This document shows, piece after piece, positions 58,499 through 64,000 of a stretch of DNA of 64,000 bases. The stretch spans positions 1,426,001-1,490,000 of the forward strand of contig JBBMOL010000140.1 of the NCBI GenBank assembly GCA_037954665.1. The letters run 5' to 3'. Source of the stretch: Laguncularia racemosa (taxonomy: Eukaryota; Streptophyta; Magnoliopsida; Myrtales; Combretaceae). Under the pieces are notes generated by a model. That model did not search any database. It was not told where the DNA came from and worked only from the letters and a program-made list of their open reading frames with translations. The translations under genes and the position numbers were made by a program. Positions within the stretch are counted from its first letter, which is position 1. Each line of letters opens with the position of its first letter.

Positions 58499-61446
58499 CA
58501 TCCTTTTCACTCCCTTTGAGTGATGCCACCACCAAAGTTTTGCTTAAATATCATGTTCTAACTCTACAACAAAACCTTAACCTCTAATCTTGTCAAGTAC
58601 AAATCCCTCCAACACTTTCTTTTGACATATCTTACCTAAATTTCAAAGTAGAAGTGTTAGCTAGCGTTTTAACAAGATTTAAAGTTTCAAGAAGTTGCTA
58701 AGGCAAAAGGACTAGAAGCAAACCTACCATGTGCAGGAGGATCCTTTTAGTATTAGTAGGCAGAATTCGTTCTTAGGATCTAAATAAAAATTAAGGTGAG
58801 TTTAAACAGAAGCTAACCTACTAACTTTCTAATTCTATCATTATGAATAAGGTATGCTAAAAGGAAAGTTTTAAACTCCCTTATCATGGTTTTCTAAGTG
58901 AAAGTATCAAAATCAACTAAAATAAAGTTAATTATTAAGGTACTCAAAATTTGGGATAAGAAACTTAATTTATCTTGAAAAAGTCAACCTTCTATGATGT
59001 AATGAATCAAGTAACAAACTGATGTTGAAGTTGAGATGAGTTTTAATGATTCAAATTATCTTAAAAATGAGCTTATGATTCATAATCATGCTTAAAAGTA
59101 AATCCGTGAAAAGTTGTTTTTTACTTTAATGGTCAAGACTTATAAGGACGTGTTGGTAAATTAACTCCATCTAGAAGTTAAAACGTTAATGAATGGTTAG
59201 ATAGTGTTTGATTTAATAGTTGTGTGGATATAAAATTCATTAAAATTTTGTATAAGTTGTGTCCAATGGCTTATTCGTGCAAAAATGGACTACGTTATAC
59301 TATTTATATATTCAAGGAATGGATTTGATTGTTGGTGCTATTGTTTATGGGAAAAAAAGGGTATGCAAGTGTAATGTGAGAGAAGTTTCATTTTCACATT
59401 ACTTAGCTATGCATAGAGTCATAAGGTTAATATATTTTATAGGAAGATGGAGTTTAGAAGGTTTAAGGAGTATTTGTTCACATGAAGTGTGCAGATAGGG
59501 TGTGAGCAAAGACATTTTGTTGGTGATATAGGAATTCATATCTAGGCAAAGGTTTAAGTTAATTTAAATGTTTCATGTAATAATCTACTATAGTGCTAAG
59601 TACTCATCTTAAGCCATATTATTGCTTTAATAATAGGCAATCAATTTAAGCAATTAACTTTCTTTGTACAATGTGAATATACATATGGTTGACAATATAA
59701 CATTCAACTCGCCAATGCGGTCATGACACAACATCATTATAAATAGTTTTATACTGGCAAATTTCAACACAATTAATAAATGGGCTAGACCCATTTGGAC
59801 CCTTTATGAATGTGTTTGGATTTGGCTCTTTCACCTTAACCTTCTTATAGATTCACAAACTTGTTTAATTTTGGCAATTAGCTACCACTGGCTTAGTAGT
59901 GGATTACCACCCCTTTTTGACACCCTAAAGGAGCCTTATTTTATCCAAAATCTTACATGCCCTTTCCTAAGTTTACAACAACTATTTAAAATAGGAATTT
60001 TAAGCCATAGCTTAAGTTTGATTGATAATTTATTAAGTGTTTAATGATGGCATATATTATGTATCAAGATTTGATGGAGTGATTTTATCAGTTGTTTATT
60101 GACAAGCATGATCTAGGTAAATGGTCATCAAGTTGTTAGTCCATGCTTGTAAGTCTTAGACTTACAATTGGAAAGCTAAACTCTTGAAACAAATTAATGG
60201 ATTATTGTTTGTGTTTGCTCCTATGTCGAGAGAACTGAAAGTGCTAGGGTACTTGAATTAGAGATTGCAAACTAGTAATTGTACCATTGTGGGGATAGTG
60301 ATCTAGGTTACCTAATAGTAGAGCAGATGCTAAACCATAGTGTGTGGGTAGGTAGGTTGTGAACTTGCTAATTACCATGATATGGTTAGCCTTCTAAAAG
60401 AAAGTGGTAAACAAGGGTAGAGTGAGATGTCATTATGGAAAATCATCATTGACTACTTATACTAGTGGCTTATGCTTGTAGTGAACAGGGATAAGACAAC
60501 TTTGAGGTTGCAATCTCACATATATGTATTTATGCACTTATTATATTCTGCACTTAAGAGTTTTAGATAATCTAACTCTTAGAGCATCAGGACTGTGTTA
60601 CTTATTTCACTTAAATAAGAGAATAAACTATTGATTTCTACATTAGAGATACAAATGCCTATGTCATCTTCTACTTGTCATACGTATGTGCTTTGGATAG
60701 CTATCATAAGCTCTCTCGCTCATCTATTGTGGATTTATGCCTTTTTAAGTATAGATGTAGTTAATTAGCAACGCTTGCACAATGAATTAAGATATAACCT
60801 ATACTATAGAAGTGGAACTAGGGATAGTTACTTTGACTATTTTAATGACTAGATGGTAGATTAGTGTTATGCCTCTGTATTGGTTATATAATTGATTGTA
60901 ACTTGTGTGTAATTGAGCATCGAAACCCCCAAGCTCTTCTAATGCTTGCTATTAAGTTATGTTGTAAGTGTGATAGCTTAGTTATACCATGGAGGTCAAA
61001 TCCACTATTGATAAATGGATTTTTTTTTTTATTGCATACTAGTGTTACCCCTTAGAGAGTAGTTGTAGAATTATATATATTTATAGATATTGTAAGTATC
61101 TTAAGTTTTTTCTTACATATAGCAAGATATATGTACGTGATGAAGCTGTCACGTCTTGATTTTACGGTACGATATTTGTTTTTATATATTTTTTTTTATA
61201 TTTTTTTTATTTTATGTACTTTTTAATAATAATGTTTTTTATTATTTTATTTAAGAGTAAAATAGTAAAAGTAAAATATGAAACTTTGTTTTAAAATTTA
61301 AAGTGTATAATCAAACAATTTTAAAGATTGAGATGTAAAAATATAAAAAGAAAAAAGAAAAAAAATTGTTGTTACAATTTTTTGTCAATAAATCAACAAT
61401 AATCCTAGGATTCAAATGCGGATCAGCTTTTCGTCTTTTCCCTTCA
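58499..61446. other. Unrecognised intergenic DNA
   Basis: About 3 kb of moderately AT-rich sequence with no ORF over 80 codons that I can defend, no LTR ends and no duplication elsewhere in the window. The last 250 bp (61150-61400) is extremely A/T-rich. Short frames (59259-59498, 60864-61055) lack family features. Confidence 0.4.
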
Positions 61447-62025
61447 TATTTGCCATGCTATAAGAATCTAAATGTTTCTGGCTTGCAGTATTGGAAAACT
61501 AATCGATTGGATGCAGTTATTGACCTTTTGTCTTTATCCAAATTTTGTATAATCCATTGGAGTCCGTGTTGGTTTAGGTAAAGAGTTCGTGTCGTAAAAA
61601 TGGCAAGTACTTAGACTGGTTCAATTAGAGGGACATCCCGCCAAGAACTTCAACACAATATCATCATGCTTTTGTTGGAGAAGATGACAGTTCTTGAATT
61701 ACTTATAAAACGAAGTAATACTTTTCCTAAATTTCACTTTCAATCAAATAGATCTTCTCGACTATTGTCGATGGACTACGTATATGTAATGTCAAGAATC
61801 AGACCAAATTAGAGATAGTTGTGGGGTAGATACCTTGATTACCATCATTGCTTAATGGTATTTTAAATTATAAATAAATAAACAACGATAACAACATTTC
61901 TCATGCTAGAATCAATCTACCGTCACCCCTTGCTGGTGTGTCATGGCCAGCATGACCCGACGTAGACTATATATAATAATTTATATGGACATTCCGTTCT
62001 TACTCACCCTCACTCTACCTCATGC

Positions 62026-62062
<37 letters not shown>

Positions 62063-62069
62063 AAAATCT
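61447..62069 (+). repeat. Block A, copy 2
   Basis: It matches 1021-1500 followed directly by 3418-3545, without the intervening 1.9 kb. It carries the open version of the exon-like segment (61489-61577) and a (CT)n(TA)n run at 62026-62062. It is interrupted at 62070 by a copia LTR after AATCT. Confidence 0.85.
61489..61577 (+). other. Exon-like 89-bp segment, open copy
   Basis: Flanked by TTTCTGGCTTGCAG and GTAAAG. It reads YWKTNRLDAVIDLLSLSKFC and on to a WSPCWF end with no stop in that phase. It has the same length as its broken counterpart at 1052-1140. I do not recognise the family, and no neighbouring exon was identified. It could be a fragment of a host gene caught in the duplication. 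Confidence 0.35.
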
Positions 62070-62372
62070 TGTTAGGCCAGCGCACACAAAATAATGAAGT
62101 AAAGTTAAAAGAAGAAGAAAAATAAAAGCATATTTTATCTTGGTTCACTAGTTAACTAGAGCTACATCCAACAAAGGATTTCACTATAATTAGTATCCCA
62201 CTCTCATTTCATCATGCAATTACAAGTGAAAAAAGATAATATATAGTAACAGATCCTAGCCTAAATTTTAATGAACAAATATGGACTTAATTGCTAAAAG
62301 CCCCTTAGTGTCAAGGGGGCGCTGCCCCCACATGCTTTCCTATCATAGGGGAGTATGAGCTACACCCCAACA
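62070..62372 (-). repeat. 3' LTR of a copia element (303 bp)
   Basis: On the plus strand it runs from TGTTAGGCC to CCCCAACA, with inverted TGTTRGG ends. The minus-strand tract AAGTGGGAGAA (complement of 62373-62383) just before it fits a polypurine tract. It lies 3' of RNase H in the minus orientation, as a copia 3' LTR should. It interrupts block A copy 2. Confidence 0.75.
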
Positions 62373-62587
62373 TTCTCCCACTTGGTGAATACTTCTCATG
62401 CCTTTTTAAGCCTAACATAGTTATACACCATTCAAACTTTTCTACATTCACTACCTTGGTCAAAAAATCTACATTGTTCACCTGTGTGTCAACTTTTTCC
62501 AACACTATAACTTTCTGTTCTAATTTCTCTCAAATGAAGTTATATTCTTTATCAATATGCTTTGTTCTTGCATGAAAACCAGGATTT

Positions 62588-64000
62588 TTAGCCAAAAATA
62601 TAGCTATCACATCCAATCTCCACTCCTTGTGTAAAACCAAGCTCTCTATACAATCTACTTATCCAGATCACTTCCTTAGTAGCATGAATAAGAGCCATGT
62701 ATTCTGCTTCAGTACAAGATAAAGCAACCGTGCTCTGTCTCTTGATTATCCAACTCACATCTCCCTTGAATAAGGAAATAACATAATCGCCAATCAACCT
62801 TCTGCTATTAATGTCACCTCTCCAATCAGCATCAACAAAACACTTTAGTTCTAATGCTTGCTATTTATTTGAGCTTTTCATGCCTTCATAACATAACTCA
62901 AAATCAGATGTACCATGAAGATAATACAGCACCCTCTTTGCAACTATCCAATGCTCCTTTCCTTGATTGGACATATACCTACTCAATACTCCCACTGCTT
63001 GAGCAATACCTGGACGAACACATACCATGGCATACATCAAGTTCCCCACTGTGCTTGCATATGGAACTGCTGCCATCTCTTTGATTTCCTCTTCAGTCTT
63101 GGGACATTGGGATGTTGATAACTTGGAACTTGTAGACACAGGAGTCTTTACTAGCTTACAGTCTATCATATTGAATTTTTTCAACACATCTTCAAGATAT
63201 TTCTTCTGACTTAACCACAACTTTCCATTCTCTCGCTCCCTTTTTATCTACATGCCTAAGATGAAGTTTGATGGGCCTAAGTCTTTCATCTTAAACTCTT
63301 TTCCCAATAGTCCCTTCATAGTATTGATCATACTCATACTATTCTCAACTAGCAGCATATCATCAACATGTAAGGTTAAAATAATGAAATCATCATCTAA
63401 CCTCATCACATAAACACAATGATCAGCATCACAACGAACAAAGCCAAGCTTTAAGGCATAAGAGTCAAACTTTTGATATCACATTCTTAGAGATTGTTTC
63501 AAGCCATATAAAGATTTGTTTAGTTTGCAAACAAAATCTTCTTTCCCCTTGACCACAAACCCATCTAGTTGCTTTATGTAAATATCCTCCTTTAAGTCAC
63601 CATGTAGGAAAGTTGTTTTTACATCAAGCTGCTCTACCTCTAGATTATATGCAGCTGCTACAGATAAAACTAGTCTTATAGAATTTAATTTAGTAACTGG
63701 AGAAAAAATCTCACCATAATCGACTCCTTCTATCTGCGAATATCCCTTTGTAACTAGACGAGCTTTATATCATTTTATATCTCCATCTAAGGATACCTTC
63801 TTCTTAAATACCCACTTATAACCAATTGCCTTTCGATCTATAGATAATTTTACTAAATTCTACATTTTGTTTTTACCCAATGAGTCCATCTCATCTGTCA
63901 TGGCTTTCTCCCACTATTTTGCATCTCTAGCACTTCCTGCTTCCTTAACATTATTTGGATCATCACCTATAATAGTCAAAGCACAATCTTCATTACTGAC
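62588..64000 (-). pseudogene. Copia pol: reverse transcriptase-RNase H, running off the right edge
   Basis: On the minus strand the reverse transcriptase begins beyond or near 63850 with EGVDYGEIFSPVTKL, then VEQLDVKTTFLHGDLKEDIY, LNKSLYGLKQS, the catalytic HVDDM (family YVDDM, both Asp kept) and WLSQKKYLEDVLKKFNM. RNase H follows with CFVDADW and VSWIIKRQSTVAL plus TEAEYMALIHATKEVIW. At least one stop (where LKQS is followed by a family Trp) and a frame change show decay. Gag and integrase would lie to the right of the window. Confidence 0.88.

Noticed and set aside
59259..61055. Frames of 63-79 codons in the 3-kb unassigned stretch
   Set aside because: There is no recognised motif, no duplicate elsewhere in the window, and lengths are expected by chance in this composition.

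Overview
The window looks like repeat-rich, AT-rich nuclear DNA of a seed plant, probably a dicot. The evidence is a two-exon BAHD acyltransferase gene with plant-type splice sites, an RD21-type cysteine protease with a C-terminal granulin domain, and wall-to-wall plant LTR retrotransposons (Tekay-, Athila/Tat- and chromovirus-like Ty3/gypsy, plus Ty1/copia). I cannot name the species. Only one protein-coding gene appears intact: the BAHD acyltransferase at 7299-9286 on the + strand.

Layout. 1-1013 is the end of a Tekay-type LTR. 1021-6200 holds two blocks that recur elsewhere (A, with an extra 1.9 kb in this copy, and B). 6416-9392 is the BAHD gene with TATA box, probable leader intron, two coding exons and poly(A) signals, followed by block C to about 11975. 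12000-23690 is LTR-like sequence and a decayed minus-strand Athila/Tat-like element (3' LTR about 14668-15346, pol 16960-20450, gag 20640-22050, 5' LTR about 22985-23690) with a 522-bp solo LTR in its leader. 24120-25850 is a second copy of block B. 26040-33159 holds decayed minus-strand Athila-type ORF1, gag and protease sequence and a 1.44-kb LTR. 33160-41959 is a plus-strand Tekay-type element whose integrase is split by a 5.07-kb minus-strand insertion (33816-38882). 42000-45300 is non-coding with tandem repeats. 45318-46616 is an intronless, stop-ridden RD21-type protease pseudogene directly followed by a retrotransposon end and LTR (46815-47702). 48780-50740 is a decayed plant-mobile-domain-like ORF, convergent with a Tat-type integrase at 51340-52779. 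52780-53270 is a truncated BAHD pseudogene, followed by block C (to about 57632), block B (57663-58498), about 3 kb of unrecognised DNA, block A (61447-62069), and a copia element running off the right edge.

The main structural story is a tandemly duplicated BAHD neighbourhood. Flanking blocks A, B and C recur in matching orientation around an intact gene and a 5'-truncated relic, and the spaces between are filled by successive retrotransposon insertions, at least one of them nested with an almost perfect target-site duplication. I found no operon-like or defence-type system and nothing I would call a new biological system. The more unusual items are the protease relic abutting a retrotransposon end, the chimeric element with two LTR types and two integrase tails, pol-deleted gag-protease elements, a tRNA-like module inside a solo LTR, the convergent mobile-domain ORF, and an 89-bp exon-like segment conserved in both A blocks.
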